Assembly: GCF_007829875.1 (NCBI RefSeq) | Contig: NZ_VIWV01000001.1 | Coordinates: forward strand, 7,824,001-7,888,000 | Direction: 5' to 3' | Length of the DNA stretch: 64,000 bases | Source of the DNA: Streptomyces capillispiralis | Lineage (GTDB): Bacteria; Actinomycetota; Actinomycetes; Streptomycetales; Streptomycetaceae | In this document: positions 1-21,244 of the stretch, piece after piece | How the letters are laid out: each line of letters opens with the position of its first letter | How positions within the stretch are numbered: the first letter of the stretch is position 1 | The notes under the pieces: model-generated | Seen by the model: the letters and a program-made list of their open reading frames with translations, nothing else | Database searches by the model: none | What the model was told of the DNA's origin: nothing | Program-made: the position numbers and the translations under genes

Positions 1-12653
<12,653 letters not shown>

Positions 12654-12657
<4 letters not shown>

Positions 12658-12863
12658 CGACCAATCCGTTCGAGGACCCGCAGGGCCGCTTCCTGGTCCT
12701 GGTCAACGACGAGAACCAGCACTCGCTGTGGCCGTCCTTCGCGGAGGTGCCGGCCGGCTGGCGGACGGCGTTCGGCGAGGACACCCGCGAAGCCTGCCTC
12801 GCCTACGTGGAAACCCACTGGACCGACCTGCGCCCCGCGAGCCTGGCGGCACGCCAGGACTGA
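12654..12863 (+). CDS. MbtH-like protein
   Basis: A 69-residue MbtH-family protein. It starts inside the stop of the synthetase (ATGA overlap), so the two are translationally coupled. It has the family's NPFED start, the LVNDENQHSLWP segment and the invariant-type Trp residues (W25, W35, W56). MbtH proteins bind NRPS adenylation domains and are often needed for their folding or activity, so this one most likely serves the synthetase just upstream. Length is usual for the family. Confidence 0.97.
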
Positions 12864-13116
12864 GCCGCCCCGCGCGCCGAAGCGCCCCGCCCGGATCCGG
12901 CCGCCCACGAGTGCCACCGCACCGCGGACGGCCGGTCCGCTTCGGACGCGTCCCGGGGGACGGAGGACGACCGGGGCGGCGGCTCGGCGGGACGGCCGGG
13001 GTCGGGAGGACGGCGGGGTTGGCCGGGGTCGGCGGGTCGGCCGGGTCGGCCGGGTCGGCCGCTGAGCGTCCGCCCGGGCGCGCGCACCGCGCCGGCCCGT
13101 ACCCCGGCCGCCCGCC

Positions 13117-13330
13117 ACCCCTCTACGCCCTGTCGCATTCACCCGGCTGCCGGACCTCTACGCCTCGTCGGGGGCCGCCGCCCCTTTACGTCCCGTCGCT
13201 CTCCACCCGGGCGGCCGGCCCCCTACGCCCTGTCGCCTTTGCCCCGGGCTACCGGGCCCCCACGCCTCCACGCCCCGTCGGAGGCCGCCGCCCTCCTACG
13301 CCCCGTCCTCCTTCACCCCGGCCGTCGGCC
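13117..13330. repeat. Imperfect 28-37 bp tandem repeats at the 3' end of the ABC exporter gene
   Basis: The stretch between the MbtH gene and the convergent exporter gene (12864-13295) has no gene. Its right half is a run of about six decayed copies of a unit resembling CTACGCCCTGTCGC followed by a CCCGG-rich tail. TACG cores lie near 13124, 13159, 13187, 13224 and 13297, with a variant CACG at 13261-13269. The last copy overlaps the stop codon and last codons of the exporter gene, so the array looks like an expansion of that gene's tail. The left half (about 13008-13062) is a low-complexity GGTCGGCCG run. Confidence 0.6.
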
Positions 13331-15167
13331 CCGGGCGGCTTTGCGACCAGGCGGCCCACAGCTGGGCGTAGTGGCCGCCCGCCGCGACCAGTTCCTCGTG
13401 CGTGCCGGTCTCCACGACTCGGCCCCCGTCGAGGACCACGATCCGGTCGGCGGTCGCCGCCTGCGGCAGACGGTGCGCCACCAGCAGACCCGTGCGCCCC
13501 TCCAGGGCCTTGAGCGCCGCCGTCTCCAGGACGCGCGCCCCCGCGCTGCCCGCGTCGGCCGTCGCCTCGTCCAGGATGGCGATGGGCGGGTCGGCGAGGA
13601 CCAGCCGGGCCAGCGCCAGATGCTGGGCCTGCGTCACCGTCAGCCGGTGCCCGCCCTCGCCCACGACCGTGTCCAGACCGTCGGGCAGCGCCTCGGCCCA
13701 CTCCAGCGCGCCCACCTTGTCCAGCGCGGCCCGCAGGGCGTCGTCGTCCGCCTCGGGACGGGCCAGCCGCAGGTCCTCGGCGAGCGGACCGGCGAAGACG
13801 TGGACCTCCTGGCTGATGAGCGTCACCGCCCGGCGGACCCCCGCGGGGCCCAGCTCGCGGGCGTCGGCCCCGCCCAGCGTGATCGACCCGCCGGCCGGCC
13901 GGTGCACCCCCGCGATCAGCTTCGCCAGCGTCGTCTTGCCCGCCCCGCTGGACCCCACCAGCGCGACCCGCTCCCCGCCGCTCACCTCCAGGCCGACGTC
14001 CCGCAGCACCGGATGGCCGGGCACGTAGGCGTAGTCGAGCGAGGAGACCTTGACCGAGCCGTCCACGGGTACGGCCCGCCCGTCCGGCTCCGGCGGCGCG
14101 GCCAGGGCGGACACGCCGACCAGCCGGGCGAGGCTCGCGCCCGCGGACTGCACGTCGTCGAGGAGGAACAGCGCCGCGTTGACCGGGTTGAACAGACTGT
14201 GGAAGTACAGCGCGGCCGCGGTCGCCGTACCGATGGTCACCGCCCCGTCGTCGACCAGCAGGAAGCCGGTGACCAGGACGGACGTCATACCGATGAACTC
14301 GGCGAGGTTGAGCCGCGAGAAGAACCCGGTGACGACGTGGATGCCGCGCAGCGCCAGGTCCATGGCGGCGCGCGAACGCCGCTCCATGAGGTCCAGCTGC
14401 GGCCCGTTCAGCCGGAACGCGCGGACGGTCCGCACCCCCCCGACGCCGTCGAGCAGCTGGTGCTGGAGCGCGCCCGTGGCCACCCGGTGCTCGGCGTACA
14501 CGGGGGCGGCCCGGCGCAGGTACCAGCGCACGGCCAGCACCTGTACGGGCACCGCCCACAACGCGGCGAGCAGGAACCGCCAGTCGAGCACGGCGAGGCC
14601 CACCAGGGTGAGCACGATGGTGAACGCGGAGCGGGAGAACTCCGGCAGGGCCTGCCGCACCGACTTGGCGATCACCGTGACGTCGCCGGTCACCCGGGAC
14701 ACCAGGTCGCCGGAGCCGGCCTCCTCGACCCGTTCCAGCGGCAGCCCGAGCGCCCGCTCGACGAACCGTTCGCGCAGCGCGGCGAGCACCGTCTCGCCCA
14801 GCCGGGCGACGAGCGCGCTGCCGACCGCCGTGGCCGCGCCGCGCGCCACGGCCACCACGACGAGCAGCACCATCGGCACGATCAGCGCGTCCGTGCCGCG
14901 CCGTTCCACCACCAGGTCGACGACGTGTCCCAGCAGGGGCGCGGTCAGCAGGCCGATGCCCGTACCGGCGACCAGGACACCCACCGCGGTCACCGCGGAG
15001 AGCCGGTGCCCGCCCAGCATCGAGCGGAGCGCGGCCAGTGTCTCGGCGCCGGTGGCGGTCGGAAGGAGCGCACGCTCCTCGGGGCCGGTGCGGCTCATCG
15101 TCTCCTCGATCGGTGCGTCGTCGCTCCGCCGACCGGTGTCGTCGGCGCCGGTGTGCGTGGAGGTCAT
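13296..15167 (-). CDS. ABC half-exporter (membrane domain plus ATPase) with intact Walker motifs
   Basis: A 623-residue type I ABC exporter subunit. The N-terminal half has about six membrane helices (roughly residues 55-320) and the C-terminal half is the ATPase. The Walker A (GSSGAGKTT), Q-loop (LISQE), Walker B with catalytic Glu (IAILDEATA) and H-loop (VAHRL) are intact. The signature motif is degraded to LTVTQ instead of LSGGQ. Its start overlaps the stop of the partner half-exporter (ATGA), so the two form one operon. Given the adjacent synthetase and iron-regulated promoter, the likely role is siderophore export across the cytoplasmic membrane; export of another compound cannot be excluded. 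Confidence 0.9.
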   Translation of the reverse strand: MTSTHTGADDTGRRSDDAPIEETMSRTGPEERALLPTATGAETLAALRSMLGGHRLSAVTAVGVLVAGTGIGLLTAPLLGHVVDLVVERRGTDALIVPMVLLVVVAVARGAATAVGSALVARLGETVLAALRERFVERALGLPLERVEEAGSGDLVSRVTGDVTVIAKSVRQALPEFSRSAFTIVLTLVGLAVLDWRFLLAALWAVPVQVLAVRWYLRRAAPVYAEHRVATGALQHQLLDGVGGVRTVRAFRLNGPQLDLMERRSRAAMDLALRGIHVVTGFFSRLNLAEFIGMTSVLVTGFLLVDDGAVTIGTATAAALYFHSLFNPVNAALFLLDDVQSAGASLARLVGVSALAAPPEPDGRAVPVDGSVKVSSLDYAYVPGHPVLRDVGLEVSGGERVALVGSSGAGKTTLAKLIAGVHRPAGGSITLGGADARELGPAGVRRAVTLISQEVHVFAGPLAEDLRLARPEADDDALRAALDKVGALEWAEALPDGLDTVVGEGGHRLTVTQAQHLALARLVLADPPIAILDEATADAGSAGARVLETAALKALEGRTGLLVAHRLPQAATADRIVVLDGGRVVETGTHEELVAAGGHYAQLWAAWSQSRPGPTAGVKEDGA

Positions 15168-16861
15168 GCCAGCACCGCCGCGCGGTAGGCCGGGTCGGCG
15201 GCCACGAGTTCGGCGTGCCGCCCGTCGGCGGTCACCGTGCCGCCGTCGAGCACCACCACCCGGTCGGTCACCGCGAGCAGTGCGGGGCTGGTGGTGACCA
15301 GGACCGTGGTGCGGTCCCGGCGCAGGTCCCGCAGCCGGGCGGCGATCCGCGACTCGGTGACCGTGTCCACGGCGGTGGTCGGGTCGTGCAGGACGAGCAC
15401 GGGCCGGTCCGCGGCGAGCGCCCGGGCCAGCGCCACCCGCTGCCGCTGGCCGCCGGAGAGGGACCGGCCGCGCTCGGCGAGGACCGTGTCCGCGCCGTCG
15501 GGCAGCAGCCGGGCGACCTCGTCGGCCGCCGCGGCGGTGAGCGCCGGCTCCACCGCGGCCGGGTCGGTGTCCGGCCCGCCGCGCACGTTGTCCAGCAGAC
15601 TCGTCTCGAACAGGTCCGCGTCGTGCGGGGCCACCAGCACGGCGCGGCGCACGTCGTCGGGGTGAAGGCCCGTCAAAGGCACGCCGTCGAGTTCGATCAC
15701 ACCTTCGGCCGGGTCCGTCTCCCGGGCCAGGCAGCGCAGCAGGTCGTGGGCCGCGGCCGGGTCCCCGCTCACCACGCCCGTGAGACTCCCCGGCGCGAGA
15801 TCGAGGTCGATGCCGCGCAGCGCGCCGAGCGTGACGCCGCGCAGCCGCAGCCGTCCGGCGACCGGCTCGGGCAGCGCCGCGTCACCCGGCTCCACGGCGG
15901 CGGGAGCGGCCAGCACCTCGGCGATCCGCCGGGCGGACGCGCGGCCCTGGGCGAACTCGGCGTTGACGAAGGTGAGCAGCTGGAACGGGCCGAGCAGGAA
16001 CTGCGCCAGCCCCACCGCCGCCACCAGCTCACCGACGCTGATCGAGCCGCGCATCGCCAGATACGCGCCCACCATGGCGATGACCGCGATGAAGACACCG
16101 GTCAGCGCCAGCACCGCCCCCTCGTGCCCGGCCCGGCTGCGGGCGGCGCGCAACGCCGCCGCCAGCGAGTCCTGGCTGGTCCGCCGGTACCGTGACACGG
16201 CCGCCGACTCGGCGCCCATCCCCTTCAGCACCCGCAGCCCGTCGACCAGGTCCGCGGCGACCCCCGAGGCATGGGCGGCCCGCTCCTGCTCGGTCTCGCT
16301 GCGACGCTCCAGCGGCCCGCTGATCCGGTGCCCCAGCCACAGCAGCGGCGGGATGCCGAGCAGCACGAGCAGGCCGAGCGGCACGGAGATGCGCAGCAGC
16401 GCCACCGCGCTGACCGCGAGCGCGGCGAGCGCCGATGCCCCGTACGACAGGACGGTGACCGCCCCGCCCACCCGCCGGGCGTCGTTGGTGGCGATGCTGG
16501 TCAGCGCGCCGGGGAGCCGGTCGGCGTCGGCGCCCCCGCGCGGGTCCAGGACCCGGGCGCCGAGGTCGAGCCGGAGCCGGTGCGTGGCCTGCTCACCCGC
16601 CGCCTCCGTGATCCGGGCGCCCACGCGGTAACACGTCGACAGGACCAGGAAGATGACACCGAGCAGCACCAGCAGCCGCAGCAGCGTGCCGGACGAGCCC
16701 TTGGCCACCGCCTCGTCGATGATCACGCCCACGACCACGGGCACCAGTGCCTCGCACGTCTGGTGCCCCATCCCGAGGAGCGACGCCGTGACGACACTGC
16801 GCCGCCGGCCCCTGATCGCTCCACGGAGGATGTGCCCCCCGGTCGGTCCTCCAGCCGGCAT
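15164..16861 (-). CDS. ABC half-exporter with degenerate nucleotide-binding site
   Basis: A 565-residue partner of the downstream half-exporter. I place the start at the ATG at 16861 because GGAGG stands 9 bases before it; a longer in-frame reading would run through the iron box. The membrane domain is followed by an ATPase whose Walker A has lost the GKT (GVVSGDPAAAHDLL). Its Walker B reads LVLHDP, without the normal Asp-Glu pair, yet it keeps a perfect LSGGQRQR signature. The partner has the reverse defects. A heterodimer would therefore have exactly one complete ATP site. The iron box at 16890-16908 suggests induction under iron starvation. Confidence 0.9.
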   Translation of the reverse strand: MPAGGPTGGHILRGAIRGRRRSVVTASLLGMGHQTCEALVPVVVGVIIDEAVAKGSSGTLLRLLVLLGVIFLVLSTCYRVGARITEAAGEQATHRLRLDLGARVLDPRGGADADRLPGALTSIATNDARRVGGAVTVLSYGASALAALAVSAVALLRISVPLGLLVLLGIPPLLWLGHRISGPLERRSETEQERAAHASGVAADLVDGLRVLKGMGAESAAVSRYRRTSQDSLAAALRAARSRAGHEGAVLALTGVFIAVIAMVGAYLAMRGSISVGELVAAVGLAQFLLGPFQLLTFVNAEFAQGRASARRIAEVLAAPAAVEPGDAALPEPVAGRLRLRGVTLGALRGIDLDLAPGSLTGVVSGDPAAAHDLLRCLARETDPAEGVIELDGVPLTGLHPDDVRRAVLVAPHDADLFETSLLDNVRGGPDTDPAAVEPALTAAAADEVARLLPDGADTVLAERGRSLSGGQRQRVALARALAADRPVLVLHDPTTAVDTVTESRIAARLRDLRRDRTTVLVTTSPALLAVTDRVVVLDGGTVTADGRHAELVAADPAYRAAVLA

Positions 16862-16889
16862 GTGCGGCACCTCCGCGATGGTCAGTTGG

Positions 16890-16908
16890 TTAGGTAAGGC
16901 TACTCTGA
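16890..16908 (-). promoter_or_regulatory. Iron box (DmdR1/IdeR-type operator) for the exporter operon
   Basis: TTAGGTAAGGCTACTCTGA resembles the actinobacterial iron box TTAGGTTAGGCTAACCTAA: the left half matches at 11 of 12 positions and the right half is weaker. It lies 29-47 bases before the exporter start on the minus strand. In this family the Fe(II)-bound repressor blocks transcription when iron is plentiful. Confidence 0.75.
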
Positions 16909-17017
16909 ACACGGGAGTCCAGATACAGCGCCCGGCGGGCGCGCGAGGACGTGCGCCGGGGCCCCGTCGCACACCCAACCCCCGCTCGCTGACGCCGCGT
17001 TGACCACCCGCTTCGCC

Positions 17018-17036
17018 TTCGGTTAGCCTCGCCTAA
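17018..17036 (+). promoter_or_regulatory. Iron box (DmdR1/IdeR-type operator) for the import operon
   Basis: TTCGGTTAGCCTCGCCTAA matches the iron-box consensus at about 16 of 19 positions and is a better palindrome than the companion site 110 bases to the left. It lies about 80 bases before the chosen start of the first permease gene. The two boxes probably regulate the divergent export and import operons separately. Confidence 0.8.
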
Positions 17037-17112
17037 GCTGAACTCGCCGGTCGTGCACGCCGTCCGCACAGCCCGTGCCGGCCTCGCGCACCACCGCCAG
17101 GGGGAGTTGTCG

Positions 17113-18180
17113 TTGACGATCGAAACCCGGCCGGTGTCCACGGAACAGCCCCCCGCCGCGGTCGCGCCCCGGGCCCGGCGCGGCGTCACCGCGCTGCGCT
17201 CGCTCGGACTTCTCCTCGCGCTCCTCGCGCTCGTCCTCGTCGGACTGGTCAGCGTGTGGGTGGGCACCCAGGACATCCCGTTCACCTCGACGTGGACCCT
17301 GCTCCGGCACCCCGACGGCTCCGAGACGTCGGTCATCATCCACGACTACCGCATCCCCCGCACGCTCCTGGGCCTCGCCGTCGGCACGGCCCTCGGACTG
17401 TCCGGCGCGCTGATGCAGGCGATGACGCGCAACCCGCTCGCCGACCCCGGACTGCTCGGCGTGAACCTGGGCGCCTCGACCGGCGTGGTCGTGTGCATCG
17501 CCTTCCTGGGGGTCGGCTCGGTACTGGGCCAGGTGTGGTTCGCGCTCCTCGGCGCGGTCGTGGCGACACTGGTGGTCTACCTGCTGGGCTCCGCCGGGCG
17601 GGCGGTGGCCACCCCCGACCGCCTCGTCGTCGCGGGCGCCGCCGTCACGGCCGTCCTGTACGCCTTCAACTCGGCGGTGCTGCTGCTGCGCCCACGCGCC
17701 TTCGACCAGTTCCGCTTCTGGACCGCCGGCTCCCTCGCCGGCCGTACCTTCGACGTCCTCCAGGCCGTCCTGCCGTTCGTCGCCGTCGGCGCGCTGCTCG
17801 CCCTCGCGCTCGCCCCCGCGCTCAACGCGCTCGCCATGGGCGACCAGCTGGGCCGCGCCCTCGGCGTGCACGTCGTCCGTACGCGGGTGCTGGGCGCCGT
17901 CGCCGTCATGCTGCTGTGCGGAGCCGCCACGGCCGCCGCCGGACCGATCGGCTTCGTCGGCCTGGCCGTCCCGCACGTCGCCCGGTTCGTCGCCGGCCCC
18001 GACCAGCGGTGGGTGATGGCGTACTCGATGCTGCTGGCGCCCGTCCTGCTGATCGGTGCCGACGTCCTGGGCCGGGTGCTCGGCGCCCCGGGCGAGGTCC
18101 AGGTCGGGATCGTCACCGCGTTCCTGGGCGCCCCGCTGTTCATCGCGCTCTGCCGTCGCCGGAAGCTGGTCATGCTGTGA
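17113..18180 (+). CDS. FecCD-family iron-siderophore permease, subunit 1
   Basis: Polytopic permease of about 355 residues, of the BtuC/FecCD family. It has roughly ten hydrophobic segments and family blocks such as RIPRTLLGLAVGTALGLSGA and NPLADPGLLGVNLGAS near the N-terminus and GPIGFVGLAVPHVAR further on. I choose the TTG at 17113 because AGGGGGAG stands 6 bases before it; an ATG at 17053 without a good ribosome site is the alternative. The second permease starts in its stop codon (GTGA). With its partner and the ATPase it should form the inner-membrane channel for ferric siderophore uptake. The binding protein is not in the window. Confidence 0.93.
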   Translation: MTIETRPVSTEQPPAAVAPRARRGVTALRSLGLLLALLALVLVGLVSVWVGTQDIPFTSTWTLLRHPDGSETSVIIHDYRIPRTLLGLAVGTALGLSGALMQAMTRNPLADPGLLGVNLGASTGVVVCIAFLGVGSVLGQVWFALLGAVVATLVVYLLGSAGRAVATPDRLVVAGAAVTAVLYAFNSAVLLLRPRAFDQFRFWTAGSLAGRTFDVLQAVLPFVAVGALLALALAPALNALAMGDQLGRALGVHVVRTRVLGAVAVMLLCGAATAAAGPIGFVGLAVPHVARFVAGPDQRWVMAYSMLLAPVLLIGADVLGRVLGAPGEVQVGIVTAFLGAPLFIALCRRRKLVML

Positions 18181-19286
18181 GCCCCGTACACAAGACGCAA
18201 GCCCCCGCCGGCCCGCCCGCCGCCGAGGACGCCGCCGTGCCCCGGGTGGTCAGCGGGCTGGTCGTGCGCACCGGGGGAGCGGGGCTCTCACTGCGCGTCC
18301 CGCCCCGCTCCGTCGCCGTGAGCGTCGTGCTGCTCGCCGTCCTCGTCACGGTCATGGGCATCAGCCTGACCACCGGGGACTTCGAACTCTCCGTGACCGA
18401 GGTCGTCCGGGCACTCACCGGGAGCGGCTCCCCCGGCGCGGACTTCATCGTCAACACCCTGCGCATGCCGCGCCTGGTCACCGCCGTGTGCGTCGGCGCC
18501 GCCCTCGCCGTCAGCGGCGGCATCCTGCAGAGTCTCACCGGCAACGCGCTCGGCAGCCCCGACGTCATCGGCTTCACCAACGGCTCCGCCGTCGGCGCCC
18601 TGACCGTCATCATCGTGCTGCACGGCAGCATGACGCAGATCGCCGTCGGCGCGCTGATCGGCGGTCTCGCCACCGCCGCCGCCGTCACCCTGCTCATCGC
18701 CGGCCGGGGACTGCAGGGGTTCCGGCTGGTGGTCATCGGCATCGGGGTGAGCGCCCTACTGCTGGCGGTGAACTCCTACCTGATCACCCGGGCCACCTTC
18801 CAGGAGGCGCTGGAGGCCCAGGCGTGGCTCCTCGGCAGCCTGAACAACCGCGGCTGGAGCCAGGCCAACACCATCGGCGTCGCCGTCGTCGTGCTGCTCC
18901 CGGTCGCCTTTCTGCTCGCCCGCCGGCTGTCCATGGTGGAGATGGGCGACCCCACGGCGACGGCCCTCGGCGTCGATGTCGCCCGCACCCGGAACCTGCT
19001 GCTCGTCGTCTGCGTCGCCCTGGCCGCGTTCGCCACCGCCGTCGCCGGGCCCATCTGGTTCATCGCCCTGGCCGCCCCCCAGGTGGCCCGGCGGCTGACC
19101 CGGTCCTCCGCCCCCTCCCTCGTCTCCACCGCCCTCATGGGCGCCGTGCTGCTCACGGCGAGCGACCTCGCCGTGCAGCGGCTGTTCACCGACGCCATCC
19201 TCCCGGTGGGCGCGGCGACCGGCACCATCGGCGGGCTGTACCTCATCTGGCTGCTGGTCACCGAGTCGCGAAAGAGCCGCGCATGA
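18177..19286 (+). CDS. FecCD-family iron-siderophore permease, subunit 2
   Basis: A 369-residue second FecCD-type permease. The GTG start overlaps the previous stop by four bases, and its own stop overlaps the start of the ATPase gene, so all three are coupled. About 45 hydrophilic residues precede the first membrane segment. Family blocks include LRMPRLVTAVCVGAALAVSG, GSPDVIGFTNGS and GPIWFIALAAPQVARRL. It should pair with subunit 1 as the two-chain pore, as FepD and FepG do. Confidence 0.93.
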   Translation: MSPVHKTQAPAGPPAAEDAAVPRVVSGLVVRTGGAGLSLRVPPRSVAVSVVLLAVLVTVMGISLTTGDFELSVTEVVRALTGSGSPGADFIVNTLRMPRLVTAVCVGAALAVSGGILQSLTGNALGSPDVIGFTNGSAVGALTVIIVLHGSMTQIAVGALIGGLATAAAVTLLIAGRGLQGFRLVVIGIGVSALLLAVNSYLITRATFQEALEAQAWLLGSLNNRGWSQANTIGVAVVVLLPVAFLLARRLSMVEMGDPTATALGVDVARTRNLLLVVCVALAAFATAVAGPIWFIALAAPQVARRLTRSSAPSLVSTALMGAVLLTASDLAVQRLFTDAILPVGAATGTIGGLYLIWLLVTESRKSRA

Positions 19287-20161
19287 CAGGAACACACCTC
19301 CCGGCCCCGCGGCTGCGGGCCGAGGACCTGACCCTCTGCTACGACCAGCGGACCGTGGCCACCGGCCTCGGCGTCGACATCCCCGACCACTCCTTCACGG
19401 TGATCGTCGGACCGAACGCCTGCGGCAAGTCCACGCTCCTCAAGGCACTGGCCCGGATGCTCAAGCCCAAGGCGGGGGAGGTGTACCTCGACGGAGCGGC
19501 CATCGCCTCGTACCGCACCCGCGAGGTCGCCCGCCGCCTCGGACTGCTGCCGCAGTCGTCCACCGCCCCCGGCGGCATCACGGTGGGCGACCTGGTGGCC
19601 CGCGGCCGCTACCCCCACCAGCGGCTGCTGCGGCAGTGGTCCGCGCAGGACGAGACGGCCGTGGTCGAGGCGATGCGCCGGACCGGGGTGCTCGACCTCG
19701 CCGGCCGGCCCGTGGACGACCTGTCCGGCGGCCAGCGCCAGCGGGTCTGGCTGGCCATGGTGCTCGCCCAGCAGACCCCCGTCCTGCTGCTCGACGAGCC
19801 CACCACCTTCCTGGACATCGCCCACCAGGTCGAGGTGCTGGACCTCTGCGCCGAGCTGCACGCACGCCAGGGACACACCGTCGTCGCCGTCCTGCACGAT
19901 CTCAACCAGGCCTGCCGCTACGCCACCCACCTGGTGGTGATGCGGGCCGGCGGTGTCGTCGCGGCCGAGGGGGACCCGGCGTCCGTCATGACCGCCGAGC
20001 TGGTGGAGGACGTGTTCGGCCTGCCCTGCCGCATCATCGACGACCCGGAGACCGGTACGCCCCTGATGGTGCCCGCCGCCCCGCGGCGCCCCACGGACGC
20101 GGGCCCCGAGGGCCGTCCGCGGGCCACCGCGCCGGCCGCCGTCCCTCCGGCACGCGGCTGA
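19283..20161 (+). CDS. Iron-siderophore ABC transporter ATP-binding protein (FepC-like)
   Basis: A 292-residue importer ATPase that energises the two permeases. It has Walker A GPNACGKST, a Q-loop in LLPQSS, signature LSGGQRQR, Walker B VLLLDEPTTFLD and the H-loop VLHDL. The block ARGRYPHQ is typical of FepC/FecE-type ATPases. The ATG overlaps the previous stop by four bases. The last 30 residues are a Pro/Ala/Arg-rich tail with no recognised role. It is the last gene of the iron-box-controlled import operon. Confidence 0.95.
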   Translation: MTGTHLPAPRLRAEDLTLCYDQRTVATGLGVDIPDHSFTVIVGPNACGKSTLLKALARMLKPKAGEVYLDGAAIASYRTREVARRLGLLPQSSTAPGGITVGDLVARGRYPHQRLLRQWSAQDETAVVEAMRRTGVLDLAGRPVDDLSGGQRQRVWLAMVLAQQTPVLLLDEPTTFLDIAHQVEVLDLCAELHARQGHTVVAVLHDLNQACRYATHLVVMRAGGVVAAEGDPASVMTAELVEDVFGLPCRIIDDPETGTPLMVPAAPRRPTDAGPEGRPRATAPAAVPPARG

Positions 20162-20227
20162 CACCCCGCCCTCGCCTCCGGACCTTCCCCGCGCGATCCT
20201 GGACAACGGGCCTATGATCGGGACCAT

Positions 20228-20249
20228 GAAAGTTGAATGTAAAACTTTC
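20228..20249. promoter_or_regulatory. Inverted repeat before the pirin gene
   Basis: Two 7-base arms, GAAAGTT and AACTTTC, are separated by 8 A/T-rich bases. The site lies 24 bases before the pirin start and 10 bases after a possible -10 (TATGAT, 20213-20218). Its position suggests an operator that blocks initiation. I do not recognise the cognate regulator. Confidence 0.5.
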
Positions 20250-20272
20250 CTGGGTGGTGGAGGGACGAGCGC

Positions 20273-21244
20273 ATGAGCAACACGGAAACGCACCCGGCCG
20301 AGTCGGTCTGCGGCGCGGACGCCGACGGACCGCCACCGCCGGGCATCGAGGTCATCACCCCGCGGGACGTCCCCCTCGGCGGTCCCCGGGCCATGCGCGT
20401 GCGCCGGACCCTGCCCCAGCGGGCCCGGACGCTCATCGGGGCATGGTGCTTCGCCGACCACTACGGCCCCGACGACGTGTCCGAGTCCGGCGGCATGCGC
20501 GTACCGCCGCACCCGCACACCGGACTGCAGACGGTCAGCTGGCTGTTCAGCGGCGAGATCGAGCACCGCGACAGCCACGGTGTCCACGCCTTCGTCCGGC
20601 CCGGCGAACTGAACCTGATGACGGGCGGCCTCGGCATCAGCCACTCCGAGGTCTCCACCGACCGCACCACGACCCTGCACGGCGTGCAGCTGTGGGTGGC
20701 GCTGCCGGAGGAGCACCGGGCCGCCGGCCGGGACTTCCAGCACCACGTCCCCGCACCCCGCGCACTCGACGGCGGCGAGGCCCGTGTCTTCCTCGGCACC
20801 CTCGCCGGCGACACCTCACCGGTGCGCACCTTCACCCCGCTGCTGGGCGCGGAGGTCACCCTCGATCCGGGCGCCGCCGTGACCCTCGACGTGGACCCCG
20901 GCTTCGAGCACGGCGTCCTCGTCGACAGCGGAGACGTCCTCCTCGCCGGTACGCCCCTGAAACCGGCCGAACTCGGCTACGCGCCCCCCGGCCGCACCGC
21001 CCTCACCCTGACCAACGCGGCGACGGAACCGGCGCGCCTGATCCTCCTGGGCGGACCGCCCTTCCAGGAGGAGATCGTCATGTGGTGGAACTTCATCGGC
21101 CGGTCGCACGAGGACATCGTGCGGGCCCGGGAGGACTGGATGACGGGGACCCGTTTCGGCGAGGTGCGGGGGTACGACGGGGCCCCGCTGCCCGCGCCGG
21201 AACTGCCGAACGCGCCACTGAAGGCTCGGCGAAGGGCGCGCTGA
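20273..21244 (+). CDS. Pirin-family protein
   Basis: A 323-residue bicupin of the pirin family. The metal-site block PPHPHTGLQTVSWLFSGEI and the GLGISHSEVS block supply the expected histidines. The C-terminal half carries the second cupin. Bacterial pirins are cytoplasmic metalloproteins, some with quercetinase activity, and several respond to oxidative or electrophile stress; the substrate here is unknown. The ATG has a GGAGGG ribosome site. The last 143 bases of the gene recur in damaged form at 23896-24038. Confidence 0.93.
   Translation: MSNTETHPAESVCGADADGPPPPGIEVITPRDVPLGGPRAMRVRRTLPQRARTLIGAWCFADHYGPDDVSESGGMRVPPHPHTGLQTVSWLFSGEIEHRDSHGVHAFVRPGELNLMTGGLGISHSEVSTDRTTTLHGVQLWVALPEEHRAAGRDFQHHVPAPRALDGGEARVFLGTLAGDTSPVRTFTPLLGAEVTLDPGAAVTLDVDPGFEHGVLVDSGDVLLAGTPLKPAELGYAPPGRTALTLTNAATEPARLILLGGPPFQEEIVMWWNFIGRSHEDIVRAREDWMTGTRFGEVRGYDGAPLPAPELPNAPLKARRRAR

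Noticed and set aside
13239..15188. Long plus-strand reading frame antisense to the ABC exporter
   Set aside because: It is His/Arg/Gly-rich with no domain, and the opposite strand encodes a complete ABC exporter; it is a GC-bias shadow. The same applies to frames antisense to the NRPS, such as 8515-12378.
16862..16978. N-terminal extension of the second ABC half-exporter
   Set aside because: The extra residues have poor coding character, cross the iron box, and lack a ribosome site, whereas ATG 16861 has GGAGG at good spacing.
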